A stretch of 59,571 nucleotides of DNA from positions 1 to 59,571 of the forward strand of contig JAIYAM010000039.1 of the NCBI GenBank assembly GCA_027489065.1, written 5' to 3'. Shown in pieces: positions 27,391 through 39,134 of this stretch. Positions within the stretch are counted from its first letter, which is position 1. Each line of letters starts with the position of its first letter. The DNA is from Erythrobacteraceae bacterium. Lineage in GTDB: Bacteria; Pseudomonadota; Alphaproteobacteria; Sphingomonadales; Sphingomonadaceae. The notes beneath the pieces were generated by a model. The model searched no databases. It had not been told where the DNA came from and worked only from the letters and a program-made list of their open reading frames with translations. Position numbers and translations under genes: made by a program.

Positions 27391-28007
27391 GGCGTGCAGT
27401 TCCTTACGGTGGTTGTGCGCGCTTGCTGCTGAGCGAAAGGTTGGTTGCGCAGCACGGTCGACGAAGTCAGCGTCACGTTCTGCGGCAGGCCGATCATGGT
27501 GAAGAGCGGAAACAAGCGAGGGTAGGTGACGGTCGCCTGGTACACGACCACGTCGCGCGCCCCGCCGATCCCGTCCCGGCCGCGGTTGCGGTCCCAGCCA
27601 CCGTTGTCGTTGCTGTCGGTGAAGGGTTCGTTGTTGTCGCACCGTCCGTTGTTGTTGAGATCCGTGTAATCCTCGGGCGTGTTGACGTCGGAGAAGTCGA
27701 ACTGCGACAGCTTCCGGAAGGTGATCGTGCTGCTCGGCGGCATGACCGCTTGGACCTGATCGCGTACCCGGCTGTCGATGGCGCTCTCGCTCGTGGCGGC
27801 GCTCTGCAGGGTGAAGTCGCGGCCGGCCTTCTGCATCGCCCCGTTGAGGATCGAGGCCGAATATTGCGTGTGCGCCATGTCGAACAGCCCGAAGATCATC
27901 ATCATCAGCACCGGGGCGACGATGGCGAACTCGATGAGCGTCGTCCCCGCGCGTTCGGGCGCGATCCGTCGCAGCAACAGCGCGAAAGGCAAGATCACGG
28001 GACGCAT
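27387..28007 (-). CDS. TadE-like pseudopilin with EF-hand-like insert
   Basis: The 206-residue protein has the TadE helix (GTTLIEFAIVAPVLMMMIFGLFDM, residues about 20-45). At about residues 115-145 is an Asp/Asn-rich insert. DLNNNGRCDNNE fits the 12-residue EF-hand loop (Asp 1, Asn 3, Asn 5, Gly 6, Glu 12), and DSNDNGGWDRNR follows a similar pattern but lacks the acidic residue at 12. Calcium binding outside the cell is inferred. Start: ATG at 28007 sharing one base with the upstream TGA; a GTG one codon earlier is possible. It sits between the vWA gene and a second TadE-like gene. Confidence 0.83.
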   Translation of the reverse strand: MRPVILPFALLLRRIAPERAGTTLIEFAIVAPVLMMMIFGLFDMAHTQYSASILNGAMQKAGRDFTLQSAATSESAIDSRVRDQVQAVMPPSSTITFRKLSQFDFSDVNTPEDYTDLNNNGRCDNNEPFTDSNDNGGWDRNRGRDGIGGARDVVVYQATVTYPRLFPLFTMIGLPQNVTLTSSTVLRNQPFAQQQARTTTVRNCTP

Positions 28008-29944
28008 CACGAGGTGAGCCTCAGGGCCGCGATGCGGTTCGCGATCTGCTGGAACTGTGCGTTCAGGGTCGCGCTGTCATTCGCCTGGAAGGCGCGACCG
28101 GGCGAGGCGCAGGTGGTCAGGTTGCTGGTCAGCGTCGTGCCGAAGGCGACGACCCAGACCGTGATGTTCTCGGCTTGAGCGGCGCGGCACACAGCCTGGA
28201 GACGCGCGGCGCGGCGGTTGAACTCCGTGGTGCTGTTGCCATTGCCGGTGATGCGGCGATCGGTCACTTCGACTCCGTGCGTCGAGTAGTTGTTGATGTT
28301 GTTGACCTGCTCACCGTCGGTCATGAAGATGAGGTGCCGCGAAATCGGGTCGCCGTTGGGCGCCTGGTTGTTCTCCACCGCGAAGATCCCGCGCGGGGAG
28401 AGGAAGCGTGCGCCCCATACCATGCCGATGTCGTGATAGGTGTTGCCGGCCGCAGTAAGGCCATTGACATAGCTCTGCAAATCGGAGCGCGAGATCGCGC
28501 TGAGCCGGCGCGCAGCGCGTGGACATGTCAGACTCGCATAGCTGGCTGAGGTCGAGGCGGCGGTGTCGGCGCGGCGATAGATGATCCCGTTCAGCGCTGG
28601 CTTCCAACGCTGCGCGTCGTTCTGCGGCACCAGGTTGATGTCGATGTCGAAGGCGCCTGCCGGAATCGGGTTGTAGTTGTCGGTCAGGACCGTGTCGGCC
28701 TCTTCCAGGCAGCCTGTCCATTGATATGGCGCCATCGCACCGCTGGTGCCGTTCGGCATCTGGACGGTGTTGCCGGTGTTATAGACTGTGCTGAGGTCGA
28801 CCGCTTCCCAGCCCGGAGGGCTGCCGGCCGGGTTGGTCACGCCGCAAGTGTTCGCCTCACCTGTGGTGACCTGGCAAAACAGCCAGTCGCGGAAGGGCGG
28901 GGTGATGTCGGCGACCGTTGCCGCGCGGGTCTTTCGCACGGTACCCCGGCACCCTGCCCGGGTGCCCGTCGGCGCGCTGGGGTACTGGTTCAGAACATAT
29001 TGCGTGTTGCTGATTTCCCAGGTTTCGCTGCCGACCGTGAACGTACCCCGGTTGGTGATCTGGCACCGATCGCGATCCGCCGTATCGACTGTGTTCGAGT
29101 TGGTCGCGTTGTTGTTGTAGTAATAGAGGCTCGTCGTCCCCGAGCCAAGATTGCTTGTCAGCCGCGTGATCCATTCGGTCGCTTGGCTGTAGACGCACGG
29201 GTCGCCGACACGGCTGCCCTGGCAGGTCGCATTGTTGAAGCGCGCAACACGCGACTGGTAGGAATGGCTGTCGGCCAGATATTGGCGCGGGATCGAGAAA
29301 CCGACATTGACCTGCTGCGAATAGGGCACAAGGCCGTAACGCACCTGTGCGGTAGGCGGGGCTGCGGCCTGCAGAGTGTCATAGAAGCTCATCACCGCGC
29401 TGCGCAGCGCGACGATCTTGGAGCCGGCTCCCGAACTGCAGCTCGAGCCGTTGGGGCAGTCCGCCATCGAGCCCGTGACGTCGAGCACGAACATGATGTC
29501 GGTGTTGGCGACGTTGATCTCCGCTGAGCAGGTGGCGCGAAGCGGGAAGGTCGTGAAGCCGAAGGCACCCATTATCGTGGTCGGCAAGGTCGCGGTCGCG
29601 GTTCCGTTGACCACGCCGGTGCTGGTCGCCGAATAGCTGCGGGTGCGGCCGGTCGTGCCGAAGATACCATCGTGGAAGTTCTGGTCGAAGAAGGTGTTGG
29701 CGATCGTCTGGTGCGCGGTGGTGAAGGTCGCGCTGACCATCGCTTGCCGCGCGGCGAGAGCGCCGGCGTCGCAGGCGTTCTGCAGTCGCGCCGCGGCCAT
29801 GTAGTAACGGCTCGCGTCGACCCCCCCGCCGACCATCGCCAGCAGCGGCATCAGCGAGGCCGCGGCGATTGCGAGCGTGTTGGCGGTGATGTCGTGCAGC
29901 AGCCGTTGCATGAACGACTTGCCAGCCTGATTTTCTCGCCCCAT
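28007..29944 (-). CDS. TadG-like pilus protein with von Willebrand factor A domain
   Basis: The 645-residue protein begins with a basic segment and a TadG-type hydrophobic helix (about residues 20-42, TLAIAAASLMPLLAMVGGGVDASR). The vWA domain carries the metal-ion site DVTGSM at about 155-160, continued by the T/D of IFMTDGEQ about 400 residues later, so the domain has a large insert (about 230-480) rich in Asn, Ser, Thr and cysteines. Known TadG proteins help anchor Tad pili. I chose the ATG at 29944; a GTG at 30001 would add a cysteine-containing leader with a badly placed ribosome site. It is the first gene of the three-gene cluster. Confidence 0.85.
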   Translation of the reverse strand: MGRENQAGKSFMQRLLHDITANTLAIAAASLMPLLAMVGGGVDASRYYMAAARLQNACDAGALAARQAMVSATFTTAHQTIANTFFDQNFHDGIFGTTGRTRSYSATSTGVVNGTATATLPTTIMGAFGFTTFPLRATCSAEINVANTDIMFVLDVTGSMADCPNGSSCSSGAGSKIVALRSAVMSFYDTLQAAAPPTAQVRYGLVPYSQQVNVGFSIPRQYLADSHSYQSRVARFNNATCQGSRVGDPCVYSQATEWITRLTSNLGSGTTSLYYYNNNATNSNTVDTADRDRCQITNRGTFTVGSETWEISNTQYVLNQYPSAPTGTRAGCRGTVRKTRAATVADITPPFRDWLFCQVTTGEANTCGVTNPAGSPPGWEAVDLSTVYNTGNTVQMPNGTSGAMAPYQWTGCLEEADTVLTDNYNPIPAGAFDIDINLVPQNDAQRWKPALNGIIYRRADTAASTSASYASLTCPRAARRLSAISRSDLQSYVNGLTAAGNTYHDIGMVWGARFLSPRGIFAVENNQAPNGDPISRHLIFMTDGEQVNNINNYSTHGVEVTDRRITGNGNSTTEFNRRAARLQAVCRAAQAENITVWVVAFGTTLTSNLTTCASPGRAFQANDSATLNAQFQQIANRIAALRLTS

Positions 29945-30047
29945 CGGTTCGGTGCCCTCTTCCTGAAGCCTGCACGTATTGCGCAGGCATTCCAGATTCA
30001 CCTTCCGGCCATAAGACGGTCTGGTAAGCGCATCGCCAAAGACTATG

Positions 30048-30064
30048 GTTAGCGAAATGCTAAC
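30048..30064. repeat. Small perfect hairpin between the divergent tadG-like and synthase-like genes
   Basis: GTTAGC and GCTAAC pair around GAAAT in the gap between two divergent genes. It could be an operator half-site pair or chance. Confidence 0.35.
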
Positions 30065-30153
30065 GCGGCTTTCCGGTCACGGATCGAAGCGGCGTCCCCC
30101 GGCGGGACAGTTCGCTTGCCAAGCCGGCAGGTGTCTGGCTAGTCGCTCGGATC

Positions 30154-30816
30154 GTGACCGAAGCCGCTGCCGATCTCCTCCCTCCCGAAGCCGAGCTTGC
30201 CCTGGCGTGGAGCCCCGCAAAAGTTCGCGGGCCATTAAGCATGGCTCTTCAGCTTGATCGCAGACTGGCCCGCATCGTGGCGCGCACGACCGAGCCCATG
30301 CTCGGGCAGATGCGGCTTGCCTGGTGGCGCGACGTGCTTACCGCGTGCGTCGTTGATCGGCCGCGGGGCGATCTGGTGCTTGACGGCATCGGTGTTCACT
30401 GGGCGGGCCGCGAGGCACCGCTTGTCGCATTGGTGAACGCCTGGGAGGTGCTGGTTACTGCCGAGCGGCTCGGCTCGGACGAGATCGCGGGCTTCGCGGC
30501 GGGGCGTGCTGCGTTCTTCGCCGATCTGGCTGACGATCCTGCGCCGGAGGACCTGCGGGCGAGGCTCGCGGCGGCGGGGACGTGCTGGGCGCTCGCCGAT
30601 GCTGCGGCCGGAGTATCCGATCAGGACGAACGCGCCGCACTGGTCGCCGCCGGCCTTGCCGCAAGTGACACCGCAGGCCGCTTGCCGCGCGCTTTTCGCG
30701 GCGTCGCGGTGCTCGAAGCGCTTGCCAAGCGGGCCTTGCGACATGGTGGGCGCCCGCTGATGGAGGGCCGCGGCGCGCCCCTGGCAGGCCTGCGAGCGGC
30801 TATCTTTCGCGCCTGA
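30154..30816 (+). CDS. Short squalene/phytoene synthase-like protein
   Basis: The 220-residue protein contains QMRLAWWRDVL near residue 50, a motif characteristic of the squalene/phytoene synthase fold including the mitochondrial assembly factor NDUFAF6, and the mostly helical character continues (ADAAAGVSDQDERA, then GRPLMEGRGAPLAGLR at the end). It is shorter than true synthases (about 280-350 residues) and I find neither of the two Asp-rich DxxxD motifs needed for prenyl-diphosphate chemistry. Catalysis is therefore doubtful. The start is the GTG at 30154. It is divergent from the tad-like cluster and followed by an EF-hand gene. Confidence 0.7.
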   Translation: MTEAAADLLPPEAELALAWSPAKVRGPLSMALQLDRRLARIVARTTEPMLGQMRLAWWRDVLTACVVDRPRGDLVLDGIGVHWAGREAPLVALVNAWEVLVTAERLGSDEIAGFAAGRAAFFADLADDPAPEDLRARLAAAGTCWALADAAAGVSDQDERAALVAAGLAASDTAGRLPRAFRGVAVLEALAKRALRHGGRPLMEGRGAPLAGLRAAIFRA

Positions 30817-30860
30817 TTACGTGTAGTTGCCTGAGCATCGGAGCATAAGGGGGCAGACCT

Positions 30861-31322
30861 TTGCGACAGGCGGTATTGGGTGTTCTGGGGGGGCTTGCCC
30901 TCGCCGGAGTGGGGGTATTCTGGTGGGAAGGTCGTGCCGCGATCGAGCAGGGCGCTCCGCCGCCTGCGCCGCCATACGTCCGGCCCGATCCGCAAAAGCT
31001 CCCGCTCGCCGACCCGGGCGACCTGCAGGGGCCCGCGCCGCCGGAACTGAGCAATCTCAGCCGTGAACAGCAGCGCTTCGCCAATCTCGATCGCAATCGC
31101 GACGGCATCATCACTCGCAACGAGATGCTGGCGACCCGCACCGACGGCTTCCGCAAGCTCGACAAGGACGGCAACAACCTGCTGACCTTCGAGGAGTGGG
31201 CCGTGACGACCGTGGGCCGTTTCGAAGGGGCCGACGCCAACAAGGACGGGCGGCTTACGCCAGCGGAATTCGCCACCACCGCGCCCAAGCCGGCGGCGAA
31301 GAAACCCGGCTGCAAATGCTGA
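30861..31322 (+). CDS. EF-hand calcium-binding exported protein
   Basis: The 153-residue protein begins with an uncleaved or cleaved N-terminal hydrophobic segment (about residues 3-21) and a proline-rich spacer. Three EF-hand loops follow: DRNRDGIITRNE, DKDGNNLLTFEE and DANKDGRLTPAE. The first and third fit the consensus well; the second has the first Asp and final Glu but a diverged middle. It ends in a lysine/cysteine tail, KKPGCKC. The start is a TTG with AGGGGG upstream. It is probably a periplasmic calcium-binding protein; the partner is unknown. Confidence 0.82.
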   Translation: MRQAVLGVLGGLALAGVGVFWWEGRAAIEQGAPPPAPPYVRPDPQKLPLADPGDLQGPAPPELSNLSREQQRFANLDRNRDGIITRNEMLATRTDGFRKLDKDGNNLLTFEEWAVTTVGRFEGADANKDGRLTPAEFATTAPKPAAKKPGCKC

Positions 31323-31326
31323 GCGG

Positions 31327-32712
31327 CTAGGCGGGAACAGCCTCGCGCGTGCCCGCGATCCAGCGCGCGAGATCGGCCTTGGCCCGGTCGGTATAGGCTT
31401 CCTTGCGCACCTTCTTGCCGAGTTCATGAAGCGGCGGGAACAGGCCGAAATTGACGTTCATGGGCTGGAAGGTGGCCGCCTCCGCGTCCCCGGTGATGTG
31501 GCTGAGCAGCGCACCCAGCGCTGTCGTCGCGGGGAGGGGCTGCCACTCTCGGCCCGCCAGTTCGGCGGCGGCCATCATGCCGGCCACGAGGCCGATCGCC
31601 GAGCTTTCGACATAGCCCTCGCAGCCCGTCACTTGCCCTGCAAAGCGGATATGCGGTGCGGCCTTCAGCCGCAGCTGCCGGTCGAGCACCTCGGGCGAGT
31701 TGAGGAAGGTGTTGCGGTGGAGCCCGCCAAGCCTCGCGAACTCGGCGTTCTCGAGGCCTGGAATGGTGCGGAACAGCTCGATCTGCGCGGCATATTTGAG
31801 CTTGGTCTGGAAACCGACCATGTTCCACAACGTGCCGAGCTTGTTGTCCTGCCGCAGCTGCACGACCGCATAGGGCCAGCGTCCCTGCGGGAACTCGGGC
31901 GTGGTGTCGAAGGGATTGTCGAGCCCGACGCCCTTCATCGGGCCATAGCGCAGCGTCTCCACTCCGCGCTCGGCCATCACCTCGATCGGCATGCAGCCGT
32001 CGAAATAGGGCGTGTCCTTTTCCCACTGCTTGAACTCGGTCTTCTCGCCTTCCATCAGCCCGCGGTGGAAGGCGAGGTACTGCTCCTTGGTCATCGGGCA
32101 ATTGATGTAGTCGCCGCCCTCGTTCGAGGCCGAGGTGGTCTTGTTCCAGCGCGACTGGATCCAGCACTTCGACATGTCGATGGAGTCGCGGTGGACGATC
32201 GGCGCGATGGCGTCGAAGAAGGCAAGGCGTTCTGAGCCGGTGGCGCGCACGATGCTGCCCGCCAGCGCCTCGGCGGTCAGCGGCCCTGTGGCGACGATGG
32301 TGAGGCCTGCCTCGGGCAGGGTATCGACACGCTCGCGCACGACGGTGACGTTGGGGTGCTGCAAAAGCGCCTTTTCGACCTCGGCCGAGAACACGTCACG
32401 GTCGACCGCCATCGCGCTGCCGGCCGGCACACGCGCCACTTCGCCGGCGCGCATCACGAGGCTGTCGAGGGCGCGCATCTCGTGGTGCAGCAGGCCGACC
32501 GCGTTCTTGGTGTCATCGTCCGATCGGAAGGAGTTGGAGCAGACCAGCTCGGCGAGGCCATCGGTCTGGTGCGCCGGGGTCATCTCACCGCTCCCGCGCA
32601 TTTCCGACAGGCGCACCTTTACCCCGCGCTGCGCGAGCTGCCAGGCCGCCTCGCTCCCGGCGAGGCCGCCGCCGATTATGTGCACATCGTGCATAGTCGC
32701 GTTTGCGGTCAT
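31327..32712 (-). CDS. trmFO: Folate-dependent tRNA m5U54 methyltransferase TrmFO
   Basis: TrmFO uses methylenetetrahydrofolate and FADH2 to methylate U54 in the T loop of tRNAs. The 461-residue flavoprotein has the N-terminal FAD site [18 protein letters not shown], the conserved [12 protein letters not shown] and [18 protein letters not shown], and the active region [13 protein letters not shown]. The ATG at 32712 is taken; an ATG at 32694 gives [10 protein letters not shown], which is closer to family starts, and neither has a good ribosome binding site. It is convergent with the EF-hand gene across four bases. Confidence 0.94.
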   Translation of the reverse strand: MTANATMHDVHIIGGGLAGSEAAWQLAQRGVKVRLSEMRGSGEMTPAHQTDGLAELVCSNSFRSDDDTKNAVGLLHHEMRALDSLVMRAGEVARVPAGSAMAVDRDVFSAEVEKALLQHPNVTVVRERVDTLPEAGLTIVATGPLTAEALAGSIVRATGSERLAFFDAIAPIVHRDSIDMSKCWIQSRWNKTTSASNEGGDYINCPMTKEQYLAFHRGLMEGEKTEFKQWEKDTPYFDGCMPIEVMAERGVETLRYGPMKGVGLDNPFDTTPEFPQGRWPYAVVQLRQDNKLGTLWNMVGFQTKLKYAAQIELFRTIPGLENAEFARLGGLHRNTFLNSPEVLDRQLRLKAAPHIRFAGQVTGCEGYVESSAIGLVAGMMAAAELAGREWQPLPATTALGALLSHITGDAEAATFQPMNVNFGLFPPLHELGKKVRKEAYTDRAKADLARWIAGTREAVPA

Positions 32713-32784
32713 GGCGGGGCAGGTAATTGCGTGTTAGCCCGCCTGCAAGCCCGCTTGAGGGTTTCGCTTGAGGGAAGGGTGCCA

Positions 32785-33450
32785 ATGGCGAAGCGCGCGT
32801 TGATCGAACAGAGGCCGTGGCTGCTCGCGAGCGTGGCTGCGGCGACCGCCTATTACTTCCTGCGCGACAATCCGATCGGCGAGGGGGTGTGGGGCCTGTT
32901 GCTCAAGGGCGCGGGCGTGGCACTGCTCGCGCTCTACGTGCTGCTGCGCGTGCCCCAAGGCAAGCACCGGGGTGACGGGTTCCTGCTGGTCGGCGCGCTG
33001 GCGCTGGCGGCGGCAGGCGATGTCGCGATCGAGCTCGATTTCCTGATCGGCGGCGCGTGCTTTGCCACGGCGCATGTCGTCGCGGTGGTGCTCTACCTGC
33101 GCAACCGCCACAAGCGCCCTTCGCCGACGCAGAACCTGATGGGCCTGTCGCTGCTGATCGGCACCCCGCTTGTCAGTTATGTTCTGAGCGCACAGGTCCC
33201 GGTCGCCATCTACGCAGCCTTCCTCGGTGCGATGGCTGCAGCCGCTTGGATGAGCCACTATCCGCGTTACCGCGTCGGCACGGGCGCGGTGCTGTTCGTG
33301 GTCAGCGACTGGCTGATCTTCTCGCGCATGGGAGCGTTCGATCTGGCCCCTCTGCCCGATCTGCTGATCTGGCCGCTCTACTACGCGGGACAGGTGATGA
33401 TCGCGACCGGCATCGTGCAGTGTTTGAGAGGCGAACAACCGGTCAGGTGA
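32785..33450 (+). CDS. YhhN/TMEM86-family membrane protein (lysoplasmalogenase-like)
   Basis: The 221-residue protein has about seven or eight hydrophobic helices and YhhN family features: LVGALALAAAGDVAIELDFLIGGACFATAHVVAVVLYL and, near the end, VSDWLIFSRM with WPLYYAGQVMIA. Some relatives hydrolyse the vinyl-ether bond of lysoplasmalogens; the bacterial role here is unknown. I start at the ATG at 32785 with GGGAAGGG before it; the frame is open further upstream inside trmFO. The gene ends inside the first of three hairpins. Confidence 0.85.
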   Translation: MAKRALIEQRPWLLASVAAATAYYFLRDNPIGEGVWGLLLKGAGVALLALYVLLRVPQGKHRGDGFLLVGALALAAAGDVAIELDFLIGGACFATAHVVAVVLYLRNRHKRPSPTQNLMGLSLLIGTPLVSYVLSAQVPVAIYAAFLGAMAAAAWMSHYPRYRVGTGAVLFVVSDWLIFSRMGAFDLAPLPDLLIWPLYYAGQVMIATGIVQCLRGEQPVR

Positions 33451-33530
33451 CCGGTTGTTCTGGGGGCCTGCGGGGCGAACAGCCGGTCAGATGACCGGCT
33501 GTTGCAGGGGCCTGCGGGCAAAGCAGCCCG

Positions 33531-33547
<17 letters not shown>
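33433..33547. repeat. Tandem array of three stem-loops at the convergent yhhN/gyrA ends
   Basis: The first hairpin pairs GAACAACCGGTCA with TGACCGGTTGTTC around GG (33433-33460, 13 bp, perfect). The second pairs GAACAGCCGGTCA with TGACCGGCTGTT around GA (33477-33503). The third pairs AAGCA-CCCGTCA (one bulged G) with TGACGGGTGCTT around GG (33521-33547). The first two units are 44 bases apart and share the spacer word GGGGCCTGCGG. Each loop carries a stop triplet on both strands; unit 1 ends yhhN and unit 3 ends gyrA. Transcription stop or mRNA end protection is inferred. Confidence 0.88.
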
Positions 33548-36350
<2,803 letters not shown>

Positions 36351-36674
36351 GGTGTGGGCCGTTTCTGTTGGTGTTCTTGTCCCGCTCCGGCGGGCGGGGC
36401 CCTGTCAGGGCCGGTTGCAGACCTCCATTTAGGCACATGCCCGAGCTTTCGCCACCTTGAGCCCGGAACACATCAGGAACGCGGCGCCTTTTTCCACATT
36501 TCCCGGCCATTTTGCTGTCTGCCTTCATTCGGATGCATTCAAAGCGCGTTCAGCACGGTGCACCTAGCGAAGAATTGCAAATCCCGCCTGAGCCGTTCAA
36601 AGGCTCTCGCGGATTTCGGGCAGTGCGCGCATCCGCGAAGGGGCGTAAGGGCTGCTCAACTTGTGGAGGATGCA
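36351..36674. other. 324-base divergent region between gyrA and the TPR gene
   Basis: No gene is seen. It should hold the promoters of gyrA (leftward) and the TPR gene (rightward). A near-palindrome GGCCCTG-T-CAGGGCC lies at 36398-36412 in the gyrA leader. An inverted repeat, TCGCGGAT and ATCCGCGA (36607-36614 and 36631-36638), lies just upstream of the TPR gene's ribosome site. No clear -35/-10 pair stands out. Confidence 0.5.
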
Positions 36675-38033
36675 TTGACCAACCTGTCTTCGCCCCGTCG
36701 TCCGGCCCGCCTTGCGCGCCAGCTTGCCCTTGCCGTGGCGCTTGCCAGCGGCACCGCGCTGCTGGCCGTCCCCGGTTTCACCGATGCGGCCCATGCCCAG
36801 AAGAAAAAGAAGGATGACAAGCAGGAGGCTGCAAAGGCGGCCTACAGCAAGGAATTCGTCGCAGCCTACACCCCGCTCGAGACCGCGCTGAAGGCGCCGG
36901 GCGCCGACGCGGCCGCGCTCAAGCCGCAGATCCTCGCTCTGGTTCCGCTCAGCGTTTCGCCTGACGAGAAGCTCGCCGTGGGCGTGATGATGTACAACAC
37001 CGCGATCGCCGCCAAGGATCCGGCGCTTCAGCTTCAGGGTGTGGAGCTTATGCTCGCCAGCGGCAAGCCGACCGGCGACGATCTCGGCCGCTACAACATC
37101 GTGGCATCGCAGATCGCCGGTCAGCTCAACCAGTACGACAAGGCGCGCGGCTATCTCCAGAAAGCCATCGACGCAGGCTACAGCGCGCCGAACATCGCCA
37201 CTTCCGACCTGCAGCTCAGCATGGCCGAGCTCTACTTCTCGGAGAAGCGCGATCAGGAAGGCCTCAAGTACCTCAGCGATGCCATCGCCGCGCGCAAGGC
37301 GCAGGGCGGCGCGGTCGACGAGAAGTGGTATCGCCGCGGCGTGTCGGTCGCCTACGCCGGGGAGATCACCCCGCAGGTCTATGACTTCGTGCAGGGCTGG
37401 GTCGCGGACTACCCGACACCGCAAAACTGGCGTGATGCGGTCAACCTGACCCGCAACCTCAACGAGTTCGAAGCGCCGATTATGCTCGACCTGTTCCGGC
37501 TCGGCGACCGGGTGGATTCGATCAACGCCAAGAACGATTACGTCTACTACATCGAGGCAGCCGACACCCGCCGTCTTCCGGCCGAGGTCAAGCGTGTGAT
37601 CGAGGAAGCCTTCACGCGCGGCGTGATCGCGAGGGGCAGCGACAGCTGGATCGACGAGCAGTACAAGGTCGCCTCCAACCTGATCGTGCAGGACAAGACC
37701 GCACTGCCGGTGCTTGAGCGCGATGCCAATGCTCCCACCGCGCAGCTGCGCACCGTCATGGCTGCGGCCGACGGCTTCCTGAGCTATGACGAGTTCGGCA
37801 AGGCCGCCGCCTTCTACGAGCGTGCTCTCGGGATGCCGGGCGCCGATCGCAACCTCGTGCTGACCCGGCTGGGCATCGCGCAGGTCGGGCTGGGCAATGC
37901 TGCGGCCGCGCGCGAGACGTTTGCCAAGGTCGAAGGGCCGCGGGCACCGGTCGCCCGGTTGTGGACCGCCTATGCCGGCCAAGTGGCTGCCGGAGCGCCC
38001 GCTGCTGCCGCGGCACCCGCCGCTGGCAGCTGA
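36675..38033 (+). CDS. Secreted tetratricopeptide-like protein
   Basis: The 452-residue protein starts with a TTG (36675) five bases after a good GGAGG. It has a signal peptide (basic residues, then LALAVALASGTALLAVPGFTDAAHA, cleavage likely near residue 41) and a lysine run KKKKDDK. The remainder is helical with TPR-like segments: GQLNQYDKARGYLQKAIDAGY, MAELYFSEKRDQEGLKYLSDAI, and a C-terminal unit with FGKAAAFYERALG and ARETFAKVEG. No enzyme motif is seen. It is probably periplasmic; function unknown. An Ala/Pro-rich C-terminus precedes a strong terminator. Confidence 0.85.
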   Translation: MTNLSSPRRPARLARQLALAVALASGTALLAVPGFTDAAHAQKKKKDDKQEAAKAAYSKEFVAAYTPLETALKAPGADAAALKPQILALVPLSVSPDEKLAVGVMMYNTAIAAKDPALQLQGVELMLASGKPTGDDLGRYNIVASQIAGQLNQYDKARGYLQKAIDAGYSAPNIATSDLQLSMAELYFSEKRDQEGLKYLSDAIAARKAQGGAVDEKWYRRGVSVAYAGEITPQVYDFVQGWVADYPTPQNWRDAVNLTRNLNEFEAPIMLDLFRLGDRVDSINAKNDYVYYIEAADTRRLPAEVKRVIEEAFTRGVIARGSDSWIDEQYKVASNLIVQDKTALPVLERDANAPTAQLRTVMAAADGFLSYDEFGKAAAFYERALGMPGADRNLVLTRLGIAQVGLGNAAAARETFAKVEGPRAPVARLWTAYAGQVAAGAPAAAAAPAAGS

Positions 38034-38059
38034 CGGCTTCTAACGCGAAGACCTTCATG

Positions 38060-38093
38060 GAGCGCCGGGCCCTCGGGTCCGGCGCTCTTTTTT
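38060..38093 (+). terminator. Intrinsic terminator after the TPR gene
   Basis: A 9-bp perfect stem, GAGCGCCGG and CCGGCGCTC, extended inward by two or three pairs, is followed by TTTTTT (38088-38093). Confidence 0.92.
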
Positions 38094-38156
38094 GTGAGGG
38101 GCCTTGCCGGAATTGCAACCGGCGCAGCGCTTGCGGGAGCGCCCTTGCGCGCCTAA

Positions 38157-39134
38157 ATGGCCCTGATGAACGACCTTGCCAGCACGCCGCAGCCTCAGGC
38201 AACCCCGGAACGGCCCGCCCGCCAGCGCAAGCCCGACTGGATCCGCGTCCGCGCGCCGGTCAGCGAGGGCTATAACGAGACCCGCCGCCTGATGCGCGAG
38301 CTCAACCTGCACACCGTGTGCGAGGAAGCCGCCTGTCCGAACATCGGCGAGTGCTGGACCAAGAAGCACGCCACGGTGATGATCCTCGGCGACGTGTGCA
38401 CCCGGGCCTGCGCCTTCTGCAACGTCAAGACCGGGATGCCCAAGACGGTCGATCCCTTCGAGCCCGAGAACACCGCAATCGCCGCGGCCAAGATGGGCCT
38501 CGAACATATCGTCATCACGTCGGTCGACCGTGACGACCTGCCGGATGGCGGTGCGTCGCAATTCGTCAAGGTTATCGAGGCCCTGCGCCGCAACACCCCG
38601 AACACCACGATCGAGATCCTCACCCCCGACTTCCGCGGCAAGATGCGCCGCGCGGTCGAGATGATCTGCGAGGCGGGGCCGGACGTTTACAACCACAACC
38701 TCGAAACCGTGCCCCGGCTCTACCCCACGATCCGCCCGGGGGCGCGCTACTACGCCTCATTGCGGCTGCTCGAGGAAGTGAAGTCGCACAATCCGCTGAT
38801 CTTCACCAAGTCGGGGATCATGCTGGGTCTGGGCGAACAGCGCCTCGAAGTGCACCAGGTGATGGACGACATGCGCTGTGCTGACGTCGAATTCATCACG
38901 ATGGGGCAATACCTCCAGCCGACGCCGAAGCACGCCGCAGTCGAAGAGTTCGTGACCCCCAAGGCATTCGCCGCCTACGGCGCTATCGCAAGGGCCAAGG
39001 GCTTCCTGCAGGTCGCGTCCAGTCCGCTCACGCGGTCGAGCTACCACGCGGGCGAGGACTTCGCTGTCATGCGCGCCGCGCGCGAGGAGAAGCTGGCGCG
39101 CGATCAGGCGAGGGCGCAGAAGGCTGGCGCCTGA
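38157..39134 (+). CDS. lipA: Lipoyl synthase
   Basis: LipA inserts two sulfurs into protein-bound octanoyl chains, making the lipoyl cofactor used by E2 and, here, E1 beta. The 325-residue radical-SAM enzyme has the auxiliary cluster cysteines in [12 protein letters not shown] and the SAM-cluster motif CTRACAFC, followed by the family's C-terminal RSSYH-like RSSYHAG serine ligand region. The start is ATG at 38157; ATG 38166 (MNDL) is possible. It is coupled to the next gene by TGATG. Confidence 0.96.
   Translation: MALMNDLASTPQPQATPERPARQRKPDWIRVRAPVSEGYNETRRLMRELNLHTVCEEAACPNIGECWTKKHATVMILGDVCTRACAFCNVKTGMPKTVDPFEPENTAIAAAKMGLEHIVITSVDRDDLPDGGASQFVKVIEALRRNTPNTTIEILTPDFRGKMRRAVEMICEAGPDVYNHNLETVPRLYPTIRPGARYYASLRLLEEVKSHNPLIFTKSGIMLGLGEQRLEVHQVMDDMRCADVEFITMGQYLQPTPKHAAVEEFVTPKAFAAYGAIARAKGFLQVASSPLTRSSYHAGEDFAVMRAAREEKLARDQARAQKAGA

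Noticed and set aside
32356..32784. A longer N-terminus for the YhhN protein
   Set aside because: The upstream open frame is antisense to trmFO and not membrane-like; the ATG at 32785 has a clear ribosome site.
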